Assembly: GCA_050184225.1 (NCBI GenBank)
Contig: JBFXAN010000204.1
Span: 1 to 10,880, forward strand
Direction of reading: 5' to 3'
Origin: JBFXAN01 sp050184225
GTDB taxonomy: Bacteria > Chloroflexota > Dehalococcoidia > CAUJGQ01
Length of the DNA stretch: 10,880 nucleotides
Below are positions 1-7,149 of this stretch, one piece after another; positions within the stretch are counted from its first letter, which is position 1, and every line of letters begins with the position of its first letter. The translations under genes and the position numbers were made by a program. The notes beneath the pieces were generated by a model. The model searched no databases. It was given only the letters and a program-made list of their open reading frames with translations, and was not told the DNA's origin.

Positions 1-22
1 GAGTGGAGACTGATCGGCACGT

Positions 23-134
23 GGGTGCCAGTATCACCCATCGCGCCACCCGTACCTTTCGACCAAGTTGGGAGCATCGGTTCCGTGAGGCTCCCCTCTC
101 CCGCTCGGCGGGAGTGGGGTCGGGGGTGAGGGCC
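23..134. repeat. Diverged relative of the palindromic repeat, with hairpin
   Basis: The stretch holds a strong hairpin: CCCC (93-96) and CTCCCGC (98-104) pair with GCGGGAG (108-114) and GGGG (116-119), with a TCG loop and one T-T mismatch. It is followed by a G-rich tail ending in GTGAGGG. The order of a C-rich/G-rich hairpin and then a G-rich tail matches the right arm of the two full repeat copies in this window. The 13-mer GGGTGCCAGTATC at 23-35 recurs exactly inside the first full copy at 1008-1020. I read this as a third, diverged or partial member of the same repeat family. Chance similarity of GC-rich hairpins is the alternative. It could also end the transcript of an upstream gene outside the window. 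Confidence 0.45.
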
Positions 135-142
135 ATCTGCCC

Positions 143-172
143 TTGAATCGACCTCCCTTCGCATCATAGGAT
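143..172 (+). promoter_or_regulatory. Possible sigma-70-type promoter for the hem operon
   Basis: TTGAAT (143-148) and TAGGAT (167-172) are separated by 18 nt, an acceptable but imperfect -35/-10 pair. They lie about 90 nt ahead of the first start codon and downstream of the hairpin repeat. Only the motif match supports this; other weak -10-like strings occur nearby. Confidence 0.3.
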
Positions 173-261
173 CTGCGTAAGATGGCGAATGATCCGCAGG
201 TATAGGTAGGTTTGGAGAGGTTTTCCCGCTACACCGCCTTTCGTGCTCGGATGAGGAACGC

Positions 262-2385
262 ATGACGCAACAGACGGTTCACGCAGCGCAGGATGCATCA
301 GAGTTCGATCCGGCGCGGATGCAACGCTATTACCCGATCTTCCTTGACCTCGTGGAGAAGCCGGTGATCGTGATCGGCGGCGGCGCGGTCGCCTGTGAGA
401 AGGTGGCCGGATTACGCAAGGCCGGGGCACGCATCACGATCGTCAGCCCGGAACTTGCCGACGAACTGGCCGAACTGCGCGATGCGGGCGAGCTGACCCA
501 CATCGCACGGACGTGGCAATCTTCGGATCTCGACCAGGACTGGACCGTGGTGATGGTGGCGACGGACGACGGTGCCGTCAATAAGGAGGCGACTGCCGCG
601 TCGCGCTCGCGGCGCATCTGGGTGAACGCCGCCGACGACCCCGTCAACTGCGACTTCATCCTCCCGTCGGTGGTGCGCAAGGGAAAGATCACGCTCGCCG
701 CCTCCACGGCGGGCACCAGCCCTGCCCTCGCCCGGCGGTTGCGGGAGGAACTGGAAGACTACCTCACCGACGATATGCCCGCGCTGGCAGACCTCCTTGC
801 CGAGGTACGCGTCGAGGTGCGGCAGCGCGGCCTGCGGGTCGAGAACGAAACCTGGCAGCAGGCGATCGACGGTCCGTTGCGCGTGCTGCTCGCCCAGCGG
901 CGCTACGACGAGGCAAGGGAACGGCTCGTGCAATCGCTCGGCGTTGCCGCTGACCTAACCCCCCGGCCCCCTTCCCTGCGAGGGAAGGGGGAGTCCCCGT
1001 CAACCAAGGGTGCCAGTATCCCGTTTGGCGATACCGACGATCCTCGTTCCACCACGGTAAACCAGGACTCCCCCTTCCCTGCGAGGGAAGGGGGCCGGGG
1101 GGTTAGGTCAGCTTCCGCGCTGCTGTTCGCCCAGGCACAGACGTTGTTGCCGGGCGGCGTCGATAGTCCCGTGCGTGCGTTCGGCGCGGTCGGCGGTGAA
1201 CCGGTCTTCTTCGATCGCGGCGCGGGTGCACACGTGTGGGATGCGGACGGGAATCAGTACGTCGACTGGATGTGCTCCTGGGGACCGCTGATCCTCGGCC
1301 ATGCCGACCCGCGAGTGATCGCGGCGGTGACAGAGGCGGTCGTCCAGGGGACCAGTTTCGGCGCACCCAATCGCCGTGAAGTCGAACTGGCGGCGCTGGT
1401 GCGCGAGCGGATGCCCTCGGTCGAGATGTTGCGCTTCGTCAGTTCGGGTACTGAGGCGTCAATGAGCGCCCTCCGGCTGGCGCGGGCCGCCACCGGTCGG
1501 GACAAGATCATCAAGTTCCGCGGCTGTTATCACGGCCACACGGATAGCCTGCTCGTCGATGCGGGGTCCGGCGCCCTCACCCTCGGCATCCCCGGCACGC
1601 CCGGCGTCACCAAGGGGGCGGCCTCGGACACGCTGGTTGCGGAGTTCAATGACTTGGCCTCGGTCGAGCGACTGCTGAAGGCGAACCGCGGTGAGGTTGC
1701 TACCGTGGTGGTGGAGCCGGCCGCCGGCAACATGGGTGTGATCGCGCCCGCGCCCGGCTTTCTTGAAGGGCTGCGCCGGTTGACTTCGGAACACGGCGCG
1801 TTGTTGATGTTCGATGAGGTGATCACGGGCTTCCGCGTCGCGCCCGGCGGCGCCCAGGAACGCTACGGCGTGACGCCGGACCTGACCGTATTGGGCAAGA
1901 TCATCGGCGGCGGCATGCCGGTCGGCGCCTATGGCGGTCGCGCAGATCTGATGTCGATGGTGGCGCCGGCTGGTCCCGTTTATCAGGCGGGCACCCTCTC
2001 CGGCAACCCGGCGGCGATGGCGGCCGGGATTGCCACACTCCGCGCCCTCGCGGAGCCGGGCATCTATGATCGGCTGGAGGAAACGGCCGCCGCACTGGAG
2101 AGAGGATTGCTCGACGCCGCCCGCGCCGCCGGACGGCCGTTCGCCGTCAACCGGGTTGGCTCGCTGTTGACGCCCTTCTTTACCGACGGGCCGATCGATG
2201 GCTACGCCGCGGCGATGCGGTCGGATACCGCCGCGTTCGGCGCATTCTTTCGGTCGATGCTCGACACCGGCATCTATCTGCCGCCCTCGCAGTTCGAGGC
2301 GTGGTTCGTCTCCACTGCTCACGGCGAGCCGGAGGTCGAGCTGACGCTGTCCGCCGCCCGCCGCGCGTTCGAAGGAATGGCGTGA
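262..2385 (+). CDS. hemL: Precorrin-2 dehydrogenase-HemL fusion protein
   Basis: This 707-residue ORF joins two enzymes. Residues about 22-229 are a Met8/CysG-type precorrin-2 dehydrogenase/sirohydrochlorin ferrochelatase: a Rossmann NAD site VIGGGAVA (37-44), NAADDP around Asp125/Asp126 (conserved acidic site of the family) and STAGTSPALARRLREELE (148-165). Residues about 284-707 are a full-length glutamate-1-semialdehyde 2,1-aminomutase: LLPGGVDSPVRAF (295-307), SSGTEAS (394-400), FDEVITGFR (517-525), and GKIIGGGMPVG with PLP Lys546. HemL makes 5-aminolevulinate; the first domain oxidises precorrin-2 and inserts iron for siroheme. The ATG at 262 follows GAGG (253-256); Met20 (319) is a possible later start without a good ribosome site. 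The joining segment, residues about 231-283, is the translation of an inverted repeat element. No ATG, GTG or TTG lies in frame between the element's start and the HemL fold, apart from TTG at 1144, which is too late. Confidence 0.93.
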   Translation: MTQQTVHAAQDASEFDPARMQRYYPIFLDLVEKPVIVIGGGAVACEKVAGLRKAGARITIVSPELADELAELRDAGELTHIARTWQSSDLDQDWTVVMVATDDGAVNKEATAASRSRRIWVNAADDPVNCDFILPSVVRKGKITLAASTAGTSPALARRLREELEDYLTDDMPALADLLAEVRVEVRQRGLRVENETWQQAIDGPLRVLLAQRRYDEARERLVQSLGVAADLTPRPPSLRGKGESPSTKGASIPFGDTDDPRSTTVNQDSPFPAREGGRGVRSASALLFAQAQTLLPGGVDSPVRAFGAVGGEPVFFDRGAGAHVWDADGNQYVDWMCSWGPLILGHADPRVIAAVTEAVVQGTSFGAPNRREVELAALVRERMPSVEMLRFVSSGTEASMSALRLARAATGRDKIIKFRGCYHGHTDSLLVDAGSGALTLGIPGTPGVTKGAASDTLVAEFNDLASVERLLKANRGEVATVVVEPAAGNMGVIAPAPGFLEGLRRLTSEHGALLMFDEVITGFRVAPGGAQERYGVTPDLTVLGKIIGGGMPVGAYGGRADLMSMVAPAGPVYQAGTLSGNPAAMAAGIATLRALAEPGIYDRLEETAAALERGLLDAARAAGRPFAVNRVGSLLTPFFTDGPIDGYAAAMRSDTAAFGAFFRSMLDTGIYLPPSQFEAWFVSTAHGEPEVELTLSAARRAFEGMA
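951..1110. repeat. MITE-like inverted-repeat element, copy 1, inside the hemL fusion
   Basis: The ends TGACCTAACC (951-960) and GGTTAGGTCA (1101-1110) begin an inverted repeat of about 46 bp that differs only in the loop triplet. Each arm is itself a perfect hairpin: 967-977 pairs with 981-991, and 1070-1080 pairs with 1084-1094, 11 bp each around GCG. The middle (about 996-1062) aligns in reverse complement with the middle of the copy at 7463-7619. The common core ACCTAACC...GGTTAGGT spans 953-1108, 156 bp, exactly 52 codons, with no stop in the host frame. It has no transposase, so it would move only in trans. The nucleotides GC flank both ends, which might be a 2-bp target duplication or chance. 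Confidence 0.9.
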
Positions 2386-3329
2386 TGACGACAAACGGGC
2401 AGAACGTGGAACACACGCCACCCAGCGTGCTGCGACTCGCCACGCGTGGCAGCGCGCTGGCGCTGGAGCAAACGGCAATTGTCGATCGGCTGCTCCGCGA
2501 ACAGCACCCCGGCCTCATGACCGAACTCGTGACCGTGACGACGACCGGCGATGCGAACCAGAGCGCGCCGGTGACGCAACTCGGCGATGGCGCCTTCGTG
2601 CGAGGTGTCGAGGCGGCGCTGATCCAGGGACGCGCCGATGTCGCGGTCCACAGTGCGAAGGACGTTCCCACGACGGAACCGGCGGGATTGACGCTCGCCG
2701 CCTTCCCGAAGCGCGCTGACGCACGGGACGTGATTGTCAGTCGGGATGGCCGCCGCTTCACCGAATTACCGTCCGGCGCTCGGCTGGGCACGAGCAGCCC
2801 GCGCCGCGCTGCCATCGCCCGCTCGCTGCGGCCGGACATCGAGGTGCTACCGATCCGAGGCAACGTCGATACCCGGCTGCGCAAGCTGCACGCGGGTGAG
2901 TACGACGCGCTGGTGCTTGCCGCCGCCGGACTGACCCGGCTCGGACGCGGGGCGGAGGCGACGGAGTACTGTGATCCACTCGTCTGGGTGCCCGCCCCCG
3001 GCCAGGGTATTCTCGCCATCCAATGCCGCAGCGGCGACCCGGCGGCACAGATCCTCACCGCCATCGACCACGCATCCACCCACGCCGCGATCGCGGCCGA
3101 GCGCGCAGTCCTCCGTCGCCTCGGCAGCGGCTGCCGCACACCAGTCGGCGCACATGCTCGCATCGAGGACGATACACTGATCCTGAACGCCGTCCTTGTC
3201 TCGCCGGACGGACGCCGAACGGTGATCGCCCAGCAGGCCGGTTCACCTAACGACGCCGGCCAGATCGGAACAGCGCTCGCCGACGACCTCATTCGCCGCG
3301 GCGCCGACATCTATCAACTCGCCGGCTAG
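2385..3329 (+). CDS. hemC: Hydroxymethylbilane synthase (porphobilinogen deaminase)
   Basis: This cytosolic enzyme condenses four porphobilinogen molecules into hydroxymethylbilane. The 314-residue product has normal family length. Visible motifs are LRLATRGSALAL (16-27) with the substrate-binding arginine, HSAKDVPT with catalytic Asp93, GTSSPRRAA (135-143), IRGNVDTRL (157-165), PAPGQGILAIQ (203-213) and LGSGCRTPVGAHA, in which Cys250 would carry the dipyrromethane cofactor. The ATG at 2385 overlaps the stop of the preceding gene (TGATG at 2383-2387) and follows AAGGA (2372-2376) by 8 nt, so translation is probably coupled. The frame stays open upstream to 2301, but the family alignment and ribosome site favour 2385; GTG at 2382 is a close alternative. 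Confidence 0.96.
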   Translation: MTTNGQNVEHTPPSVLRLATRGSALALEQTAIVDRLLREQHPGLMTELVTVTTTGDANQSAPVTQLGDGAFVRGVEAALIQGRADVAVHSAKDVPTTEPAGLTLAAFPKRADARDVIVSRDGRRFTELPSGARLGTSSPRRAAIARSLRPDIEVLPIRGNVDTRLRKLHAGEYDALVLAAAGLTRLGRGAEATEYCDPLVWVPAPGQGILAIQCRSGDPAAQILTAIDHASTHAAIAAERAVLRRLGSGCRTPVGAHARIEDDTLILNAVLVSPDGRRTVIAQQAGSPNDAGQIGTALADDLIRRGADIYQLAG

Positions 3330-3345
3330 CGGCGCCACACCGACC

Positions 3346-4920
3346 ATGACCACTCCCAACTCCGAAGCCCGCACTCCGAACCCCAACGCCGGCACCGTCT
3401 GGCTGGTCGGCGCTGGTCCCGGCGATCCCGACCTGATTACGGTCGCGGGATTGAAGGCGCTCCGTGACGCGGATGTCGTCGTTTACGACCGGCTGGCCGC
3501 GCCGGCGCTGTTGCGCGAGGCACGAGCCGACACCCTGCTGATCGACGCCGGCAAAGCGCCCGGCGCGCACACACTCGGTCAGGCAGGGATCAACGCGGTC
3601 CTGGCCGAACATGCGCTGGCCGGTCGGATGGTGGTACGGCTGAAGGGCGGCGATCCATTCATGTTCGGCCGCGGCGGCGAAGAGGCGCTGCATCTCGTCG
3701 AGCGCGGCATCCCGTTTCGGGTCGTGCCCGGCGTGACCAGCGCCGTCGCCGCCCCTGGCTTCGCCGGTATTCCGGTGACGCATCGCGGCGTCGCCGGTTC
3801 GCTGCTGATCGCCACCGGCCATGAGTCCGCCGACAGCGCATCCGAATCGATGAACTGGCCGGCGCTCGCGGGAGCGGCAGACACGCTGGTCTTTCTGATG
3901 GGTGTCGAGCGGCTGGAAGGCATCACGTCGCGGCTGATCGAGGCGGGACGTCCGGCGGCGCAACCGGCAGCGCTGGTCCGCTGGGGCAGTACGCCGGAGC
4001 AGCAGGTCGTCAGCGCCACGCTCGGCACGATCGTGGATACGGCGCGGGCGAGCGGCATCCGGCCGCCGGCGGCGCTCGTGGTCGGCGAGGTCGTGCGCCT
4101 CCGCGAGCACCTTGCCTGGTTCGAATCGCTGCCGCTGTTCGGCGCGCGGGTGCTGGTCACGCGCACGCGGGAGCAGGCGAGCGGACTGGCCGCGCGGCTT
4201 CGCGAGCTGGGTGCGATCCCGCTCGAGTTCCCCGCAATCGCGACCGAGCCGCTGGCCGATTCCACCAGACTGGATGCGGCGTTGCGACACCTCCCCGATC
4301 AGGAGTGGGCGGTATTCACCAGTCAGAACGGCGTCAGCGCGGTGCTGGATCGGCTCGACGCGCTTGACCTGGATCTCCGCGCCTTCGCCGGGGTTCGGAT
4401 CGTCGCGGTCGGTCCGGCGACCGCACGGGTGCTCCGGGCGCGCGGCCTCCGCGCCGATCTCGTGCCGGAGGCGTTCTCCGGCGCAGGCATCGTCCAGGCG
4501 ATGACCGTGATTGGCGTGAGCGGAGCGCGGGTGATCCTGTTTCAGCCCGACATCGCCCCGCCGGACCTCCAGGATGGACTGCGCGCGGCGGGCGCGGATG
4601 TGCTGCGGGTCGCGGCCTATCAGACCGTCGGCGGGCCAGGCCGCCGTGCCGAGCTTGAACGCCTCCTGGCGAACGGTGTTGACGGGGTGACGCTCACGAG
4701 TTCCTCAACGGTTACGCATCTGCTCGCGGCGTTGGATGGCGATCGCACGCCGCTTGATGGCGCATTGGTCGCGTCGATCGGTCCGATGACCTCGGCCGCC
4801 GCCCGCGCGGCGGGGTTGCCCGTCGATGTCGAAGCGGATCAGCATACGATCGACGGATTAATCGACGCGCTGTGTCAGGCATGGCGGGATCAGGCCCGAA
4901 CGAAGGAGAGCGTCAGATGA
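3346..4920 (+). CDS. cobA-hemD: Uroporphyrinogen-III C-methyltransferase / uroporphyrinogen-III synthase fusion
   Basis: The 524-residue bifunctional protein has two parts. Residues about 16-260 are an SAM-dependent uroporphyrinogen III methyltransferase (SUMT/CobA): VGAGPGDPDLIT (21-32), VVYDRL (45-50), VRLKGGDPFMFGRGGEE (97-113) and VPGVTSAVAAP (127-137), then GIPVTHRG. It makes precorrin-2. Residues about 266-515 are HemD, which cyclises hydroxymethylbilane to uroporphyrinogen III: ARVLVTRTREQASGLAARL at its start, then FTSQNGV and the LTSSSTV loop. CobA-HemD fusions are known in Gram-positive and related bacteria. The gene lies 16 nt after hemC. No clear Shine-Dalgarno precedes the ATG, so translation may depend on coupling or a leaderless-like mode. 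The first 15 residues are a Pro/Asn-rich tail outside the fold. Confidence 0.95.
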   Translation: MTTPNSEARTPNPNAGTVWLVGAGPGDPDLITVAGLKALRDADVVVYDRLAAPALLREARADTLLIDAGKAPGAHTLGQAGINAVLAEHALAGRMVVRLKGGDPFMFGRGGEEALHLVERGIPFRVVPGVTSAVAAPGFAGIPVTHRGVAGSLLIATGHESADSASESMNWPALAGAADTLVFLMGVERLEGITSRLIEAGRPAAQPAALVRWGSTPEQQVVSATLGTIVDTARASGIRPPAALVVGEVVRLREHLAWFESLPLFGARVLVTRTREQASGLAARLRELGAIPLEFPAIATEPLADSTRLDAALRHLPDQEWAVFTSQNGVSAVLDRLDALDLDLRAFAGVRIVAVGPATARVLRARGLRADLVPEAFSGAGIVQAMTVIGVSGARVILFQPDIAPPDLQDGLRAAGADVLRVAAYQTVGGPGRRAELERLLANGVDGVTLTSSSTVTHLLAALDGDRTPLDGALVASIGPMTSAAARAAGLPVDVEADQHTIDGLIDALCQAWRDQARTKESVR

Positions 4921-5915
4921 CCACGACTCGCGGACTGGAGATTCCCGCCTTCACGCGCCTGCGGCGGCTGCGCGCCACGCCGGCCCTGCGGCGCATGGTG
5001 CGCGAAACGCTGCTCTCACCCGCCGACTTCATCGCTCCTTTTTTCGTCACTCATGGGATGGATGTGCGAAAGCCGGTGGAGTCGATGCCCGGTGTTGCTC
5101 AACTTTCGGTTGACGTGCTCGTCGACGAGGCGCGCGGGCTCGCTTCGCTGGGCGTACCTGCCGTACTCCTCTTTGGCCTTCCCGCCGAAAAGGATGCGAC
5201 CGGCTCGGAGGCGTATGCCGCAGACGGCATCGTCCAGCGTGCGGTGATGTCGCTGAAAGACGCGCTGCCCGACCTCGTCGTGATTACCGATGTCTGCCTC
5301 TGTGAGTACACCGACCACGGTCACTGCGGCGTGGTCGAAGGGGGGCTGGTGCTCAACGATCCGACGCTCGACCTGCTTGCCCGAATGGCGCTCTCCCACG
5401 TCGAGGCGGGTGCCGACATCGTCGCACCGTCAGACATGATGGACGGTCATGTTGCCGCGCTCCGCCGAATCCTCGACGCTACCGGGCACACCGGCGCCCC
5501 GGTGATGGGATACTCCGCCAAGTTTGCATCGGCGTTCTACGGTCCCTTCCGCGAAGCGGCGGAGAGCACGCCGCAGTTTGGCGACCGCCGCACCTATCAG
5601 ATGGACCCGGCGAACGGCCGGGAGGCGCTGCGCGAGGTGAACGCCGACCTGGACGAGGGGGCCGACATCGTCATGGTCAAGCCCGCCCTCGCCTACCTCG
5701 ACGTGATTCGAGCGGTGCGCGACCGCGTGTCACAGCCGATCGCCGCCTACAACGTCAGTGGCGAGTACGCAATGGTGAAGGCCGCCGCCGCCAACGGCTG
5801 GCTGGACGAGGAGCGCGTCACGCTGGAGATCCTCACCGGCATCAAGCGGGCGGGCGCCGACCTGATCATCACCTATCACGCCGCCGACGCCGCTCGCTGG
5901 CTGCTGGCGAGCTAG
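4917..5915 (+). CDS. hemB: Delta-aminolevulinic acid dehydratase (porphobilinogen synthase)
   Basis: This enzyme condenses two 5-aminolevulinate molecules to porphobilinogen, linking HemL to HemC. The 332-residue product has normal length. It carries the cysteine-rich zinc motif DVCLCEYTDHGHCG (Cys127, Cys129, Cys137), so it is the Zn-dependent class. The two Schiff-base lysines are in GYSAKFASAFYGPF (Lys202) and IVMVKPALAYLD (Lys255). PSDMMDGHVAALR (171-183) and AAYNVSGEYAM (276-286) are also typical. The ATG at 4917 overlaps the cobA-hemD stop (ATGA at 4917-4920) and follows AAGGAGAG (4903-4910) by 6 nt, which decides this start over the upstream in-frame ATG at 4872. It is the last gene of the operon; the next gene is convergent. 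Confidence 0.97.
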   Translation: MTTTRGLEIPAFTRLRRLRATPALRRMVRETLLSPADFIAPFFVTHGMDVRKPVESMPGVAQLSVDVLVDEARGLASLGVPAVLLFGLPAEKDATGSEAYAADGIVQRAVMSLKDALPDLVVITDVCLCEYTDHGHCGVVEGGLVLNDPTLDLLARMALSHVEAGADIVAPSDMMDGHVAALRRILDATGHTGAPVMGYSAKFASAFYGPFREAAESTPQFGDRRTYQMDPANGREALREVNADLDEGADIVMVKPALAYLDVIRAVRDRVSQPIAAYNVSGEYAMVKAAAANGWLDEERVTLEILTGIKRAGADLIITYHAADAARWLLAS

Positions 5916-5957
5916 CGATCACTTCAAGGCGCCACGATCGACCGTGCTTCGAAAAAA

Positions 5958-6161
5958 CTAACGCTGGTCCGGGCCGCGACGGTAGTGATCCCGGAGGGCG
6001 CGCAGTCGATCCCGCTCCTCTGCTGTGAAGTGGGGTCGTGCCGCGTCCCATCGCGCGATGCGGTGAGCGAGCGTGTTCGCACCCCATGTTGCCGCCAATA
6101 TCAGGGCTGCAGAGGTTCCGATCAGGAATGGCAGCGCGAGCAGTCGCGGGTCCATCGTCAC
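5958..6161 (-). CDS. Possible small single-pass membrane protein
   Basis: The 67-residue ORF is not recognised. Residues about 7-27 form one hydrophobic segment (LLALPFLIGTSAALILAATW), followed by a charged, arginine-rich tail of about 40 residues that is predicted to be helical. The start is GTG at 6161 or ATG at 6155; neither has a strong ribosome site. It lies 52 nt downstream of the SMR exporter gene on the same strand and may be the last gene of that operon. A TTTTTT run directly follows its stop codon (- strand sense), which could help termination between it and convergent hemB. The membrane-segment pattern supports it, but chance coding in GC-rich DNA is possible. Confidence 0.5.
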   Translation of the reverse strand: MTMDPRLLALPFLIGTSAALILAATWGANTLAHRIARWDAARPHFTAEERDRLRALRDHYRRGPDQR

Positions 6162-6213
6162 TCAAGCATAGCAGGGGGTGGTCGTGCCAATGCTGATCGA
6201 ACGTGTTCATCAC

Positions 6214-6534
6214 TTAGTGACTCACGGTCAGCCGTAAGCCGGCGATCCCGCTGACGAGCAGCGCCAGGGAAATGAGCTTGAGCACGTCACGCGACTCACC
6301 GAGAAACAACATGCCCACGATCGCGGTGCCGGCGGCGCCAATCCCGGTCCACACGGCGTATGCCGCGCCAACCGGGAGCGAGCGAAGCGCGAGGGTGAGC
6401 AGGTAAAAGCTCAATCCGCCGGCGGCAAGGAAGCCCAGGCTGGGCCACAGCCGTGTGAACCCGTCGGCCTGCTTCAACAAGAGCGCCCACAACGTCTCAA
6501 GCAAACCCGCGATGAACAGATAGACCCAGGCCAT
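6214..6534 (-). CDS. gdx: SMR-family exporter, Gdx/SugE type (guanidinium exporter)
   Basis: The 106-residue protein has four hydrophobic segments, the standard small multidrug resistance length. The sequence follows the Gdx/SugE subtype and not EmrE/QacE: AGLLETLWALLLK with the proton/substrate-binding Glu13, GFTRLWPS (25-32), SLPVGAAYAVWTGIGAAGTA (52-71) and FLGES (77-81). SugE-type proteins from several bacteria export guanidinium in exchange for protons as antiparallel dimers. Substrate here is inferred from subtype; quaternary ammonium export is the alternative. I chose ATG 6534 because TGAGG (6542-6546) lies 7 nt ahead of it; TTG at 6540 would add two residues. That ribosome site overlaps the stop of the TetR gene, implying coupling. 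No guanidine riboswitch was recognised; control appears to be by the TetR protein. Confidence 0.88.
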   Translation of the reverse strand: MAWVYLFIAGLLETLWALLLKQADGFTRLWPSLGFLAAGGLSFYLLTLALRSLPVGAAYAVWTGIGAAGTAIVGMLFLGESRDVLKLISLALLVSGIAGLRLTVSH

Positions 6535-6543
6535 GACCAAACC

Positions 6544-7104
6544 TCAAAGGACGCCGCCTTCAGTAAGCTGAAGCAGCCGTTCCAACACATCGCGCCGGCG
6601 CTGCCCGCCCGGCGGAGCGAGCCCAAACAGATCGGCAAACCACTGTCCGTCGGCGGCCAGCCGAATCACAGTGGCGATCGCCGGATCCACACCATCGGCC
6701 GCGGCCCGATCCTGCCATGCTTCGAAGCGGCGGCGGGCGGGCAGCATCAGTTCCGGATCGGTCGCCACCGCCGCAAGCAGCGCCGATCCGACGGCGATCT
6801 CTTCATCGGGCAGGGCAAAGCTCGCTCGAACATAGGCCCGCAGCCAGCGACCGGTGACCGGGCCGGTATCGGCGACCCGCTGCCGCTCGATGTCGGCCTC
6901 GAAGACGTCGAGCAACCGGCCAAGCATTCCCGCGATCAGCGCGTCCTTGCTGGGAAAGTGGTAGAGCAGCCCGCCCTTACTCACCCCGGCAGCGCGTGCG
7001 ACCGCCTCCAGCGTGAGATGCGCCACTCCTTCCGCCCGCACCAATCGGTCCGCTGCTTGGAGGATCGCCAGCCTCGTCTCGGTCGAGCCACGTGCGAGGG
7101 CCAT
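6544..7104 (-). CDS. TetR-family transcriptional repressor
   Basis: The 186-residue protein has the TetR DNA-binding domain at its N-terminus: RLAILQAADRLVRAEGVAHL (11-30), then the helix-turn-helix TLEAVARAAGVSKGGLLYHF (31-50) and PSKDALIAGML (51-61). The remaining helical part (about 65-180) would bind ligand and dimerise; its end, ADGQWFADLFGL, resembles C-terminal domains of TetR regulators of efflux pumps. The ATG at 7104 follows GGAGG (7113-7117) by 8 nt. The gene is directly upstream of, and coupled to, the SMR exporter, so it most likely represses its own operon through the palindrome at 7152-7171. The inducing ligand is unknown; if the exporter is a true Gdx, guanidinium or a hydrophobic cation is a reasonable guess. 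Confidence 0.92.
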   Translation of the reverse strand: MALARGSTETRLAILQAADRLVRAEGVAHLTLEAVARAAGVSKGGLLYHFPSKDALIAGMLGRLLDVFEADIERQRVADTGPVTGRWLRAYVRASFALPDEEIAVGSALLAAVATDPELMLPARRRFEAWQDRAAADGVDPAIATVIRLAADGQWFADLFGLAPPGGQRRRDVLERLLQLTEGGVL

Positions 7105-7149
7105 CTACTCCGCCTCCCGCTTTATCACCCCTAGGTCAACCTTATGTTT

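Larger units (their letters stand above)
1..261. other. Intergenic leader upstream of the tetrapyrrole operon
   Basis: No convincing coding region was seen on either strand. The short reading frames here overlap the repeat or run antisense into the next gene. The stretch holds the diverged repeat (about 23-134) and a possible promoter (143-172). There is no recognisable end of an upstream gene, so the window seems to open within an intergenic region. Confidence 0.6.

Noticed and set aside
951..1110. The element as evidence of a frameshift or pseudogene in the first gene.
   Set aside because: The frame remains open through the whole 160 bp, and both flanking domains keep their catalytic motifs.
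1459..2478. A 339-codon - strand open frame antisense to hemL.
   Set aside because: It is a typical antisense shadow of a GC-rich gene: the product is Arg/Gly/His-rich with no domain, while the + strand encodes an intact HemL.
3289..4290. A 333-codon - strand open frame antisense to cobA-hemD.
   Set aside because: The product is low-complexity and Arg/Asp/Gln-rich, mirroring the + strand codon bias, with no motifs.
5931..5957. A hairpin (CACG/CGTG) followed by an A/T run as a terminator after hemB.
   Set aside because: The stem is only 4 bp and the run is A on the hemB transcript strand, so it does not fit an intrinsic terminator for hemB.
6210..6220. TCACTTAGTGA, an 11-bp palindrome across the gdx stop codon.
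   Set aside because: It is too short, has no T-run, and a palindrome of this size is expected by chance.
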